Shown: positions 16,334 through 25,320, numbered from the stretch's first letter. The stretch is DNA of 64,000 bases from Streptomyces parvus (GCF_032121415.1 NZ_CP135079.1:1736001-1800000); one strand, 5' to 3'. A program made the numbers and translations. Notes: generated by a model from the sequence alone, not told the origin.

Positions 16334-17563
16334 CTAGCGCAGGTGCGAGGTGTCGTTGAGCAGGCGCACGGAGGCGTTGCCGTCCCCGTAGTACGCGACG
16401 GTGGAGATCGAGGCCGCCGAGAGCTCCATCCGGAACAGCGCCTCGGGCGGGGCTCCGAGGGCCAGCCGGACGAACGTCTTGATCGGCGTCACATGGGTGA
16501 CCAGCAGGACCGTGCGGCCCGCGTACCGGGCGACGAGCCGGTCCCGGGCGGCGGCGATCCGTTCGGCGACCTCGGCGAAGCTCTCGCCGCCGCCGGTCGG
16601 GGCGGTGTCCGGGGAGGCCAGCCACGCGGTGAGGTCGTCGCCGTAGCGCTCCCGTACCTCGCCGAAGGTCAGGCCCTCCCACGCGCCGAAGTCCGTCTCG
16701 CGCAGGCCCTCGTCGATCCGGACGTCCAGGCCGAGGCGGGCGGCGACTGCGGCGGCGGTCTCGCGGCAGCGGCGCAGCGGGGAGCTGACGATCTCCTGGA
16801 TCGTGCCGAGGGCGGCGAAGTGGTCGGCGGCCCGCTCGGCCTGGCCGCGGCCGACGGCGGAGAGTTCGGGGTCGGTGCCGCCGCTGCCGGAGAACCGCTT
16901 CTCGGGCGTGAGGGCGGTCTCGCCGTGCCGGAGCAGGACGAGTGTGGCGGGCGCGCCCAGGTCGGGGGCCGAGCCCCAGCCGGTCTGCGGGGTCCCGGCG
17001 GCCTGCTGCGGGGCGGGGTGGGCGTCCGTCGGCTCCCCGACCGATTCCGCCGTCTCCTCGGGCAGGGGGAAGAGCGCGCCGGCGGCCGGGGAGTCCAGGG
17101 CGGCCGTCGAGGGGGAGGCCTCCCACCGCCGGCCGTCGCGCCCCGCGTCCATCGCCTCGTTGGCGAGCCGGTCCGCGTGCTTGTTCTGCGCCCGCGGGAT
17201 CCACTCGTACGTCACCGAGGCCGGCGGCAGGATCGCGGCCGCGCGGGCCGCCAGCGGCTTCATGTCGGGGTGCTTGACCTTCCAGCGCCCCGACATCTGC
17301 TCGACCACCAGCTTGGAGTCCATCCGGACGTGGACCCGGAGCGCGTCCCCCGCGTCCGGGAACAGCGCCTTCGCGGCCGTGAGACCGGCGATCAGGCCCC
17401 GGTACTCGGCGACGTTGTTCGTTGCGACGCCGATGTACTCGGCCACCTCGGCGAGGGGCTCCCCGGTGGCGGGGTCGATGACGACCGCGCCGTAACCGGC
17501 GGGCCCCGGATTGCCCCGGGAGCCGCCGTCGGCCTCGACCACCACCTGGCGGGCGACGCTCAT
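16334..17563 (-). CDS. Bifunctional RNase HI / acid phosphatase
   Basis: 409 residues. The N-terminal RNase HI domain (1-140) carries the acidic residues D12 (ADGGSRGNPG), E53 (NNVAEYRGL), D82 (MDSKL) and D131 (KHADRLANEA). A linker of about 60 residues follows. The C-terminal histidine-phosphatase domain starts near 207 with VLLRHGETALTP (H213) and ends with LLVTHVTPIK. The fusion matches mycobacterial Rv2228c, which removes RNA from RNA-DNA hybrids and has alpha-ribazole-phosphatase-like activity. Its ATG overlaps the TAA of the upstream zinc-ribbon gene by one base. Confidence 0.94.
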   Translation of the reverse strand: MSVARQVVVEADGGSRGNPGPAGYGAVVIDPATGEPLAEVAEYIGVATNNVAEYRGLIAGLTAAKALFPDAGDALRVHVRMDSKLVVEQMSGRWKVKHPDMKPLAARAAAILPPASVTYEWIPRAQNKHADRLANEAMDAGRDGRRWEASPSTAALDSPAAGALFPLPEETAESVGEPTDAHPAPQQAAGTPQTGWGSAPDLGAPATLVLLRHGETALTPEKRFSGSGGTDPELSAVGRGQAERAADHFAALGTIQEIVSSPLRRCRETAAAVAARLGLDVRIDEGLRETDFGAWEGLTFGEVRERYGDDLTAWLASPDTAPTGGGESFAEVAERIAAARDRLVARYAGRTVLLVTHVTPIKTFVRLALGAPPEALFRMELSAASISTVAYYGDGNASVRLLNDTSHLR

Positions 17564-18306
17564 TACAGGCCCGACTCCGAGGTGCGGACCAGGATGCGGT
17601 GGCAGTTCTCACAGCGCAGGACCGTCTCGGGGGAGGCGGCCTTCACGTCGTTGACCTCGGCCATGTTCAGTTCGAGACGGCAGCCCTCGCAGCGGCGCTG
17701 GTAGAGGCGGGCGGCGCCGACCCCGCCCTGCTGGGCGCGGAGCTTGTCGTACAGCTTCATCAGGTCGGCGGGGACGACCTCGGCGACGACCTGGCGGTCC
17801 TTGGCCACCGTGGCGGCCTCGGCGTCCAGCTCGGCGGTGGCCGCGTCGCGGCGGGCGGTGGCGTCGTCGACCTTGGCCTGGACGGCGGAGACCCGCTCGG
17901 TCAGCTCGGCGACCCGCTCCTGGGCGGCCTCGCGGCGCTCCATGATCTCCAGGACGACGTCCTCCAGGTCACCCTGGCGCTTGGCGAGCGAGGTGAGCTC
18001 GCGCTGAAGGCTCTCCAGGTCCTTGGGCGAGGAGACCGCTCCGGAGTCCAGGCGCTGCTGGTCGCGGACGGCGCGCTGACGCACCTGGTCGACGTCCTGC
18101 TCGGCCTTGGTCTGCTCGCGGGCGGTGTCGCTCTCCTCGGTGGTGGAGGCGACGAGCAGGTCACGCAGCTGCGCGAGGTCGCTGCTGAGCTGCTCGATCT
18201 CGGCGTGCTCCGGCAGCGAGGACCGCTTGTGGGAGAGCTGGGCGAGGCGGGTGTCGAGGGCCTGGACGTCGAGAAGTCGGATCTGGTCGGCGGGCGCGGC
18301 GTTCAG
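17563..18306 (-). CDS. Coiled-coil zinc-ribbon protein (DUF164 family)
   Basis: 247 residues. The long coiled coil (about 15-185) is rich in Glu, Gln, Arg and Ala. A C-terminal C4 zinc ribbon has CEGC and CENC pairs about 25 residues apart. The best start is CTG at 18304-18306: the protein begins LNAAPADQIRLL, a GGAG lies 7 nt upstream, and the CTG overlaps the TGA of the Nif3 gene as CTGA, like the usual ATGA coupling. It is conserved in actinobacteria between Nif3 and RNase H genes. Its role is unknown; a nucleic-acid-associated scaffold is a guess. Confidence 0.9.
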   Translation of the reverse strand: MNAAPADQIRLLDVQALDTRLAQLSHKRSSLPEHAEIEQLSSDLAQLRDLLVASTTEESDTAREQTKAEQDVDQVRQRAVRDQQRLDSGAVSSPKDLESLQRELTSLAKRQGDLEDVVLEIMERREAAQERVAELTERVSAVQAKVDDATARRDAATAELDAEAATVAKDRQVVAEVVPADLMKLYDKLRAQQGGVGAARLYQRRCEGCRLELNMAEVNDVKAASPETVLRCENCHRILVRTSESGL

Positions 18307-19139
18307 TTGGGGGCTCCAGAGGAATGGTGGGTGGTCCAGGGGTCGGTGACCTGCTTCGAGACATGGACCCGCAGGCCCCATCCGTGGCGGTCGGAAAGCG
18401 CGTCGAGCTGGGCCGCCGCCTGCTCGCACCAGGGCCACTCGGTGGCCCAGTGCGCGGCGTCGACGAGGCCGAGCGGCGAGTGCTGCACGGCCTCGGACGC
18501 CGGGTGGTGGCGCAGGTCGGCGGTGAGGAAGGCGTCGACGCCCGCGGTGCGCACGGCGTCGAAGAGGCTGTCGCCGGAGCCGCCGCTGACGGCGACGGTG
18601 CGCACGAGCGCCTCCGGGTCGCCGGCCAGCCGGATGCCCTGCGCGGTGGCGGGGAGCCGGGCGGCGGCCCGGGCGGCGAAGGCGGCCAGGGTCTCGGGGT
18701 GGTCCAACTCGCAGATCCGGCCGAGTCCGCGCCGCCCGGCGGGGTCGGTGGGGTCGGGGACGAGCGGTCCCGTGACGCGCAGGTCGAGGGCGCCGGCGAG
18801 GGCGTCGGAGACGCCGGGGTCGGCGGTGTCGGCGTTGGTGTGCGCGACGTGGAGGGCGATGTCGTGCTTGATGAGGGTGTGGACGACCTTGCCCTTGAAG
18901 GTGTCGGCGGCGACCGTCGTCGTCCCGCGCAGATAGAGCGGGTGGTGGGTGACGACCAGCTGGGCGCCGAGCTGCAGGGCCTCGTCGGCGATCTCGCGGA
19001 CCGGGTCGACGGCGAACAGCACCCGGTCGATCTCCGCGTCCGGGTCGCCGCAGACCGTCCCGACCGCGTCCCATCCCTCGGCCCGCTCGGGGGGCCAGAG
19101 GGCGTCGAGGGCGGCGATGACTTCAGACAGACGGGGCAC
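18303..19139 (-). CDS. Nif3-like dinuclear metal centre protein
   Basis: 278 residues. The GTG at 19137-19139 gives a start at VPRLSEVIAALDALWPPE, as usual for the family; the frame is open further upstream but without homology. Metal-binding motifs are QLVVTHHPLYLRG, HVAHTNADTADPGVSDALA and the C-terminal GLVDAAHWATEWPWCE (H and E). GTP cyclohydrolase-like function has been suggested for the family, but the physiological role is unknown. It is the first gene of a coupled set: Nif3, zinc ribbon, RNase H-phosphatase, and possibly TauE. Confidence 0.92.
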   Translation of the reverse strand: MPRLSEVIAALDALWPPERAEGWDAVGTVCGDPDAEIDRVLFAVDPVREIADEALQLGAQLVVTHHPLYLRGTTTVAADTFKGKVVHTLIKHDIALHVAHTNADTADPGVSDALAGALDLRVTGPLVPDPTDPAGRRGLGRICELDHPETLAAFAARAAARLPATAQGIRLAGDPEALVRTVAVSGGSGDSLFDAVRTAGVDAFLTADLRHHPASEAVQHSPLGLVDAAHWATEWPWCEQAAAQLDALSDRHGWGLRVHVSKQVTDPWTTHHSSGAPN

Positions 19140-19251
19140 GGGGGAAAGGCTACCTGTCCGGGGTGGTCCGCCGCCCCTGGCCGCCGGACCTGTACGCCAG
19201 GACCGGCGGCCGGACACGAATCGTTACTTCACCGGGCCCGGGCCGGGGCGG

Positions 19252-20289
19252 TCACTTCGCCAGGTACGCGCGGAGGTCGTCGAGGACCAGATCGGCCGAG
19301 GTGACGCCGAGGCCCAGGTACCAGGTCTCGTCGGAGACGTCCTCGGCCCGGCCCTCCTTGACGGCCTTCAGGTTCTTCCACAGCGGGTTGGACCGGGCGG
19401 TGTCGCGCTGGGTGGCCTTCGGGTCGCCGTAGACGCCGGTGAAGATCCAGTCGGCGTCCGCCTCGTCGATCTTCTCCGGGCTGATCTCGGCGGCGAGGTC
19501 GTCGATCTGCTGGTTCTTCGGACGCGGCAGACCGACGTCCTCCAGGATCGTGCCGATGAACGAGGCCTTGGCGTAGAGCCGGAGGCGGTCGGGCATGTAG
19601 CGGACCATGGACACGGTCGGCTTGTCGGGGCCGATGTCCTCGCCGAGTCCGACAGCCTTCTTCTCGTACGCGGCGAGCGCGGACTCGGCCTGCTCCGTGC
19701 GGTCCAGCGCCTGGGCGTTGAGGAGGTAGTTCTCCTTCCAGGTGAAGCCGGGGCGGATGGAGAACACGGTGGGGGCGATCTTGGACAGCTCGTCGTACTT
19801 GTCCGCGGCGCGGAGCTCGCTGCCGAGGATCAGGTCCGGCTGGAGGCCCGCGATGGCTTCGAGGTTGAGGCTGTTGATCGTGCCGACGCTCTTCGGTTCG
19901 CCCGCGTCCTTCTCCAGGTACGAGGGGATGGCCGCGTCGCCCTCGCTGGGGGCGTAGCCGACCGGCTTCAGGCCCAGCGACACCACGTTGTCGAACTCGC
20001 CGACGTCCAGCACGACCACACGCTTGGGCGCGGCCTTGATCTCGGTCTTCCCCATGGCGTGGGTGACCGTACGGGGGAACTCGCCGGCCTCGGCGTCCGT
20101 GCCGTACGACGCGGTCTTCTTCGCCGCGTCCGCGAAGTCCTTGCCGCCCGTGGCGACGGCGGCCTTCCTGCCGCCGTCGGACTTCGCCGCGTCCGTGTCC
20201 CCGCCGCCACCGCCTCCGCAGGCCGACAGGGAGAGGGCGGCCGCCACGGCCAGGGCGACTGCGGCGGTACCGCGGGGGCGTAGGGACAT
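19252..20289 (-). CDS. Iron-siderophore ABC transporter binding lipoprotein
   Basis: 345 residues with GGAG upstream of the ATG at 20287-20289. A lipoprotein signal peptide ends in LSLSACGGGG. The FecB/FepB-type binding fold follows: KRVVVLDVGEFDNVVSLGLKPVGYA, EAIAGLQPDLILGSE, then a long rigid helix and a C-terminal lobe. It is membrane-anchored and captures ferric siderophores for an ABC importer. No permease or ATPase is adjacent, so it must share a transporter elsewhere. An iron-box-like repeat 81 bp upstream suggests DmdR1 repression. Confidence 0.92.
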   Translation of the reverse strand: MSLRPRGTAAVALAVAAALSLSACGGGGGGDTDAAKSDGGRKAAVATGGKDFADAAKKTASYGTDAEAGEFPRTVTHAMGKTEIKAAPKRVVVLDVGEFDNVVSLGLKPVGYAPSEGDAAIPSYLEKDAGEPKSVGTINSLNLEAIAGLQPDLILGSELRAADKYDELSKIAPTVFSIRPGFTWKENYLLNAQALDRTEQAESALAAYEKKAVGLGEDIGPDKPTVSMVRYMPDRLRLYAKASFIGTILEDVGLPRPKNQQIDDLAAEISPEKIDEADADWIFTGVYGDPKATQRDTARSNPLWKNLKAVKEGRAEDVSDETWYLGLGVTSADLVLDDLRAYLAK

Positions 20290-20369
20290 CGCTTGCTCCA
20301 GTTTGTCCGCGTACGTGCGCGGGGCACGGATGCGCGTGGGGGCACCGGTGTGCCCGGGGCACGGGTGCC

Positions 20370-20387
20370 GGTTAGGGCCGCCTAACC
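20370..20387 (-). promoter_or_regulatory. Iron-box-like operator (DmdR1 type)
   Basis: GGTTAGG (20370-20376) and CCTAACC (20381-20387) form a perfect inverted repeat with a 4-bp spacer. It contains TTAGG-N4-CCTAA, the inner part of the iron box TTAGGTTAGGCTAACCTAA. Confidence 0.6.
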
Positions 20388-20534
20388 ATAGCCAGGACCA
20401 CTTCCAGCAGCACACTCACCCCCTCCACCTCAGGAGAATCCGGGCATCGCCACCCTTATGTGTGAAGTGAGGTGGCTCGTGTTGTTCGGCTGGAAGTGCG
20501 AAAACTAGCTTTCGTAGCCGGAGGTGACGAGTCC

Positions 20535-21962
20535 ATGACTGCCTGTGCCATCGAGGGTGGATCCGCCGGGGCCGCCGCGACGGCGGACCTCGAAGCGAAA
20601 CCGGGAGTGGAGCCCGATCCGGAGCCCGTCCCGGAGGGGCCCGGCGACCTCGGGAAGACCGCGGGGGCGGCCGCATCCGGCCGGCCCGAACCCGCCGCGG
20701 AAGCGGGAGCGGGCCCCGAAGGGGGAGCCGGAGCAGGTCCCGGACCGGAAACGGCGGCCGCCGGGCGGGCGCCGGAGGTGTCGGCCGACGACGTACTGGC
20801 CGGCGACGCACCGGCCGGGGACGTACAGGCGGACGCCCCACCGCTCCCCGGCGGTTTCACGCTCACCGCGGACGGCGCCTATGCCGCCCGGCTCACCGCC
20901 GCACCCGGGCCGCCGGGCGAGCGCGCCTGGTATCCCGAGCGGTGGACACTGGACGGGCCCGAGCCGTATGCGGTGCCCCTCCCCCTCGACCAGCCCGAGG
21001 AGCCGGACTCCGAGGTGGCCCCGCTCGCCGACGGGCGGGTGCTGATCCGGCGGCGGGTGGCGGACCGGCAGATGTTCTCGCTGCTCTACCCGACCGGGCC
21101 CGGGACCGGCGAACTCCTGCTGGGCGCGGTCGGGTGCGCGGAGATGACCCTGCTGCCGCCGTCGCCGGACGGCCGGAGCGTGTACGCCCTGGCGGCCGGT
21201 GCGGACCACGCGTCGCTGTGGCTGGTGGCGGGCGGAGCGTTCGGGCCCGAGGAGGTCGCGCGGATCCCCGGGCGCTGCTCCGGCGGGGTGTGGCTGGACC
21301 GGGCGGGCCGGATGCTGGCGCTGGACCGGCAGGAGCCGGGCGGCGGGCCGGTCAAGGCGGTCGCCGTCGACCTCGCGCGGCGGGGTGCGGTGACGCCGTT
21401 GCTCCAGATCGCACCGGGGAGCGATGACCGGCTGCTGCTCGCGGACCCGGACAGCGGGCTGCTGCTGCTCCGCTCCGACGCCCCGGGCCACGACCGGCTC
21501 GGCTGGGGGGTGCTGGGGAGCTGCCTGCCCGTGCGGTTCCCCGAGTGCCTGCGCCTCGCGGACGTGGCGGTGACGCCGTTCGCGGTGCAGCCGGGCCAGA
21601 TGCTGATGCCGGAGAGCTGCGCGGTGGCCCTGCGGATCGACGGGGCGCCGGGCAGCTGGGTGGGCGTCTGGCGTCCGGCGGGCCGGCGACTGCACCAGTT
21701 CGCGGCCCCGTTGGGCTGGGTGCCGGGGGCCGGGTACTGGAGCCGGGACGGCGTGCTGCGCCTGCCGTACGCGAACGGGGCGACGCCCTGCGGCGTGGCG
21801 CTGGTGGATGCGCCCGAGGACGTGGAACCCTCCTCCGTGACCGGCCGTACGGGTGGCGGGGAAGGTGGAAGGGAACCGTCCGCCGCCGATACCGTTCCTG
21901 CTGTGTGTAAGCCCGTTCCGTTGGGGCAGGCGCCTCTGCGCGGAGCCGCTCGACCTGATTGA
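20535..21962 (+). CDS. Uncharacterised beta-propeller-like protein
   Basis: 475 residues; a GGAGGTGA ribosome site is 7 nt before the ATG. Residues 1-110 are low-complexity and rich in Ala, Pro, Glu and Gly. From about 115 onward there are repeated blade-like strands: GGFTLTADGAYAARL, EVAPLADGRVLIRRRV, MTLLPPSPDGRSVYALA, SGGVWLDRAGRMLALDR. These suggest a WD40-like or YVTN-like propeller. There is no signal peptide, membrane helix or catalytic motif. An upstream TTGTTC-N17-CTAGCT is a possible promoter. The function is unknown. Confidence 0.8.
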   Translation: MTACAIEGGSAGAAATADLEAKPGVEPDPEPVPEGPGDLGKTAGAAASGRPEPAAEAGAGPEGGAGAGPGPETAAAGRAPEVSADDVLAGDAPAGDVQADAPPLPGGFTLTADGAYAARLTAAPGPPGERAWYPERWTLDGPEPYAVPLPLDQPEEPDSEVAPLADGRVLIRRRVADRQMFSLLYPTGPGTGELLLGAVGCAEMTLLPPSPDGRSVYALAAGADHASLWLVAGGAFGPEEVARIPGRCSGGVWLDRAGRMLALDRQEPGGGPVKAVAVDLARRGAVTPLLQIAPGSDDRLLLADPDSGLLLLRSDAPGHDRLGWGVLGSCLPVRFPECLRLADVAVTPFAVQPGQMLMPESCAVALRIDGAPGSWVGVWRPAGRRLHQFAAPLGWVPGAGYWSRDGVLRLPYANGATPCGVALVDAPEDVEPSSVTGRTGGGEGGREPSAADTVPAVCKPVPLGQAPLRGAARPD

Positions 21963-22091
21963 ATTCGGGGCCTGGGCTACGCGACCGTTCCGGGCGGGTT
22001 CCGACGGCGACCGGGTCGGACGACGGTGGCGGGGCCGGCGACACACGTAGGCGCGACACAAGCAAGCGATCACAACGGGGTGACTTCCCAC

Positions 22092-22262
22092 ATGTCCGAA
22101 ATGCGGACCGACACGACCCAGCAGCGCCCGTCGGGGGCGGACGAGGGAGCCGGAACCGGCGGTTCCGGAAGGCACCGAGGGGGTGCGTCGGCGGAGAACA
22201 CGTGGGTGCAGCCGCACGGCCGCCACCGCAGGCCCGCCGAAGCGGAATCCACGGCGGCCTGA
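22092..22262 (+). CDS. Small basic/disordered protein, 56 aa
   Basis: The ATG at 22092 follows GGGGTGA by 8 nt. The product is hydrophilic and glycine-rich, with a C-terminal ENTWVQPHGRHRRP block. It ends just before a 19-bp hairpin, which supports it as a real transcription unit. Upstream codons extend the frame, but the ribosome site favours this start. Function unknown; no partner is obvious. Confidence 0.6.
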   Translation: MSEMRTDTTQQRPSGADEGAGTGGSGRHRGGASAENTWVQPHGRHRRPAEAESTAA

Positions 22263-22282
22263 ACAGCCGGGCAGTGCACTGC

Positions 22283-22324
22283 GGAGGGCCCGGACCGGCG
22301 GACGACCGCCGGTCCGGGCCCTCC
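22283..22324. terminator. Strong hairpin after the small protein
   Basis: A perfect 19-bp stem (22283-22301 with 22306-22324) and ACGA loop. It may also stop leftward readthrough, since the SDR pseudogene ends 25 bp further right. Confidence 0.8.
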
Positions 22325-22348
22325 GGCGCGTACAGGGGAGAGATACGG

Positions 22349-23045
22349 CTACCGCCGCTTCAGCCCCAGCACCTCGGCGGCGAAGGTCTCGTTCGGCGGC
22401 CGGTCCGCGTAGTACGGGGTGAGCAGCTCGCCGAGCTCCGCGAAGGTGAACGTCTCCTTCGCCGCGTCGAACCGGGCGGCCACCCTCGGCCGTTCGACGA
22501 CGGCGACCATCCCCCCGTGGACGACGAGCAGTTGCCCGTTGACCCCGGCCGCCGCCGGTGAGGCGAGATAGCCGACGAGCGGGGAGACATGCTCGGGCGC
22601 CAGCGGATCGAGGCTGCCGTCCGCCGGTTCCTGGAACCCCGCGAAGAAGTGGCCCTTGAGGTGGACGCGGACCACCGAGTCCCATTCCTCCTCGGTCATC
22701 GAGAAGACCATCCGGTCGCGCAGGATGCCGCGTTTTTGACCAGGATGTCGAGCCGGCCGTGGGCGCGGACCGCCGACTCGACGAGTTCGCGGGCCTGTTC
22801 GTGGTCGGAGACGTCCCCGAGGTGGGCGACGGCCTGCCCGCCGGCCGCGCGGATCTCGGCGGCGACCTCCTCGGCGGGGGCGGCGGACGCCTCGCCGGAG
22901 CCGTCCCGGCCGGGCTGCCCGTAGTCGTTGACGACGACGGCCGCGCCGAGGCGGGCCGGTTCGAGGGCTTCGGCACGCCGAGGCCGCGTCCCGCGCCGGT
23001 GACGATCGCGGACAGCCCGTCCAGCGGGGGGAAGTGAAGTGACAT
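22349..23045 (-). pseudogene. Broken SDR-family oxidoreductase
   Basis: The N-terminus MSLHFPPLDGLSAIVTGAGRGLG is an intact Rossmann start. Homology then moves to a second frame near 22980 (ARLGAAVVVNDYG, GDVSDHEQARELVESAVRAHGRLDILV) and to a third near 22730 (RDRMVFSMTEEEWDSVVRVHLKGHFF). Both jumps look like single-base deletions. After HLKGHFF the sequence goes straight to AGFQEPADG, so about 85 codons with the catalytic YxxxK are missing. The C-terminus is normal (VNGQLLVVHGGMVAVVE). It belonged to the 3-hydroxyacyl-CoA/steroid dehydrogenase-like SDRs and cannot be functional. Confidence 0.9.
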
Positions 23046-23078
23046 CACGGTCCTCGGCTTCCTTGGATGCGGACGGGG

Positions 23079-23696
23079 TCAGAGCTCGATGCAGGTACGC
23101 AGCGCCTCGCCCGTGCGCATCTGGTCCAGGGCGTCGTTGATGCCGTCCAGCCGGACCCGGTGGGTGATCATCGATTCCAGGTCGATACGGCTCGCCCGCC
23201 AGAGCGCGATGGCCCGCTCGTAGGAGCGCAGGACGTCCCCGCCGCCGTACATGGAGGGCAGAATGCGCTTCTCGTCGAAGAACAGATCGAACATGTTGAC
23301 CTGGAAGGTGTCGTCCATGGCCCCGGACCCGGGCGCCCTGGATCGTGGAGATTCCGACGCCGCCGCAGCCGATCACCGCGACCGACGAACCGGCTTCCAC
23401 CTGGGCCGTTTGATGGCCGCGCCGAGGCCGGTGGTGACCCCGCAGCCGATCAGGGCGGCGATCTCGAACGGTACGTCGTCGGGGATCGGCACCGCGCAGC
23501 CCGAACCGACGACGACCTCCTCGGTGAAGGTGCCGGTGCCCGCGAAGCCGAAGACGTCCCCGCCGGGGCGCTTGAAGTTGGGGGTGCCCGCGTTCATGAA
23601 GCCCGCCAGGCACAGGTGGGTCTGGCCGCGCTTGCAGGACGGGCAGTCCGAGGTCGCGCGGTGACCGGCAGGGCACGCCCCTTCGGGAACAGGCAC
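23079..23696 (-). pseudogene. Broken zinc-dependent alcohol dehydrogenase
   Basis: Fragments lie in three frames. CPSCKRGQTHLC and GGDVFGFAGTGTFTEEVVV sit in the first, with the N-terminal third (about 110 residues) absent. VEAGSSVAVIGCGGVGISTIQGARV is the NAD-binding start in a second. After a deletion, DDTFQVNMFDLFFDEKRILPS to RTGEALRTCIEL is the C-terminal piece. The intact parent would be about 370 residues. It lies on the same strand as the SDR remnant, and a KstR-type box is 8 bp upstream. Not functional. Confidence 0.9.
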
Positions 23697-23703
23697 AGTT
23701 CTT

Positions 23704-23719
23704 CTAGAACGCGTTCTAG
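23704..23719. promoter_or_regulatory. KstR-type operator before the ADH remnant
   Basis: CTAGAACGCGTTCTAG is a perfect 16-bp palindrome. It fits TNNAACNNGTTNNA, the published mycobacterial KstR motif, at every fixed position. It survives beside a degraded gene. Confidence 0.75.
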
Positions 23720-23770
23720 CCGATGCCGATGGCCCCTGTACAACGAAGGCCCCGGAGGTCGGGAAGACCG

Positions 23771-23785
23771 CTGACGTCCTGTCAG
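23771..23785. promoter_or_regulatory. CTGAC-N5-GTCAG operator-like dyad
   Basis: CTGACGTCCTGTCAG. The same dyad occurs at 25763 and 30186, each time next to a broken lipid-type catabolic gene. Confidence 0.5.
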
Positions 23786-23808
23786 ATCGCCGGGAGGGAA
23801 CAGGCCCC

Positions 23809-25254
23809 TTACGACGTGGGGCGGGGCGTGCGGTGGTTCGGCAGCCAGAGCAGCATCACGATCACCCCGGCCAGCAGCACGCCGCTCGCCGTGCGGAACG
23901 CCATGGCGTATCCGGCGGTGATCTCGGCCGTGTCGCCGGAGCCCGCGGTGCGCGCGGCGGCGACGGTGGAGAGCGCCGCGAGGCCCAGCGCTCCGCCCAT
24001 GGTGCGGGAGGTGTTGACCAGGCCCGAGACGAGTCCGGCGTCGCCCGGCTCCGCGCCGGAGGTGGCGAGGGTGGCGAGCGGGGTGGAGGCGAGCCCGGCA
24101 CCGGCCATCATGAGGACGCCGGGCAGGCAGATCGCGGTGAGGTAGGAGCCGTCCACGCCCATCGTGGACTGCCAGCAGAAGCCCGCCGCGGTGATCAGGA
24201 CCCCGGCGACGGCGAGGCTCTTCGCCCCGGTGCGGACCATGAGGCGGGGGGCCAGCTTGGAGGCGATGACGACGGCGGCCGAGGTGGGGATCAGCGCGAG
24301 GCCGGCCCGCAACGGCGTGTAGCCCAGGATGTTCTGGGCGTACACGGTCATGAAGTACCACATGGAGAAGGTCGCCGACCCCATGAGCAGCATCGACACG
24401 TTGGCCGAGGAGACGGCCCGCGCGGAGAAGACGCGCAGCGGGATCAGCGGGACGGCGGTCCGTGCCTCGACGAGTACGAAGGCGGCCAGCAGCGCGAGCC
24501 CGGAGAGCAGCGGCACGAGGGTCGCGGCGGCCGCCCAGCCCTCGGCCTCGGTCTGGACGATGCCGTACGCGACGGCGGCGAGGCCCGCGGTGACCAGGAC
24601 CGCGCCCAGCAGGTCGATGCGGCGGCGGTCGCCCGCGCGGCCCTCGGTGATGCGCAGGGCGGCGGCGATCAGGACGAGCGCACCGATGGGCACGTTGATC
24701 AGGAGGACCCAGCGCCAGGAGAGGGCGTCGGTGAGGGCCCCGCCGATGAGCCCGCCGGCCGCGCCGCCGCCCGCTCCGACCGCCATCCACGTGCCGATCG
24801 CCTTGGTGCGGGCAGGCCCATCGGGCACGGCCGCGGTGAGGATGGTGAGGGTGGCGGGCGCGAGGACGGCGGCCCCGAGGCCCTGCACGGCACGGGCGGC
24901 GAGGAGCTGCCAGCCCTCCTGGGCGAGACCGCCCGCGAGGGAGGCGGCGGTGAAGAGGCCGAGCCCGACGAGGAACATCAGCTTGCGCCCGTAGATGTCG
25001 GCGGCCCGCCCGCCCAGCAGCATGAACCCGGCGAACGCGATCGAGTAGGCGTTGACGACCCACTGGAGCCCCGCCGCGCTCAGCCCCAGGTCGGCCCGCA
25101 TGGAGGGCAGCGCCACATTGACGACGGAGACGTCGAGGACGACGAGGAACTGGCCGGTGCAGGCGGCGAGCACGACGGCCCAGGTGCTGGGCCGTATGCG
25201 GGAGGTGGCGGGCGGGGCGGAGACGGGCGCGGAGACGTCGTGCATGACGGCCAT
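23809..25254 (-). CDS. MFS multidrug transporter (DHA2 type)
   Basis: 481 residues from the ATG at 25252-25254; a second Met is at 25245, and neither has a good ribosome site. About 14 membrane helices. FLVVLDVSVVNVALPSM, GGRAADIYGRKLMFLVG and SWRWVLLINVPIGALV are DHA2 motifs. It exports an unknown hydrophobic compound. The gene is intact although it lies between the ADH and thiolase remnants. Three near-identical 29-bp repeats lie 67-147 bp before its start and may be regulatory. Confidence 0.92.
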   Translation of the reverse strand: MAVMHDVSAPVSAPPATSRIRPSTWAVVLAACTGQFLVVLDVSVVNVALPSMRADLGLSAAGLQWVVNAYSIAFAGFMLLGGRAADIYGRKLMFLVGLGLFTAASLAGGLAQEGWQLLAARAVQGLGAAVLAPATLTILTAAVPDGPARTKAIGTWMAVGAGGGAAGGLIGGALTDALSWRWVLLINVPIGALVLIAAALRITEGRAGDRRRIDLLGAVLVTAGLAAVAYGIVQTEAEGWAAAATLVPLLSGLALLAAFVLVEARTAVPLIPLRVFSARAVSSANVSMLLMGSATFSMWYFMTVYAQNILGYTPLRAGLALIPTSAAVVIASKLAPRLMVRTGAKSLAVAGVLITAAGFCWQSTMGVDGSYLTAICLPGVLMMAGAGLASTPLATLATSGAEPGDAGLVSGLVNTSRTMGGALGLAALSTVAAARTAGSGDTAEITAGYAMAFRTASGVLLAGVIVMLLWLPNHRTPRPTS

Positions 25255-25320
25255 GGTCGCAGGTGCCGCGGGGCCGGTACATCGGGTATCGGACCGAGGC
25301 CCCGGGCCTCGGCGGCCGGG

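Noticed and set aside
19179..19211. Hairpin between the siderophore-binding lipoprotein and Nif3 genes
   Set aside because: A 9-bp GC stem with a 15-nt loop on a same-strand boundary; possible terminator, but too weak to list with confidence.
20505..23048. A long leftward frame of 847 codons across the propeller and SDR regions
   Set aside because: Only the first 24 codons show SDR homology; the rest is GC-driven antisense reading of the plus-strand gene.
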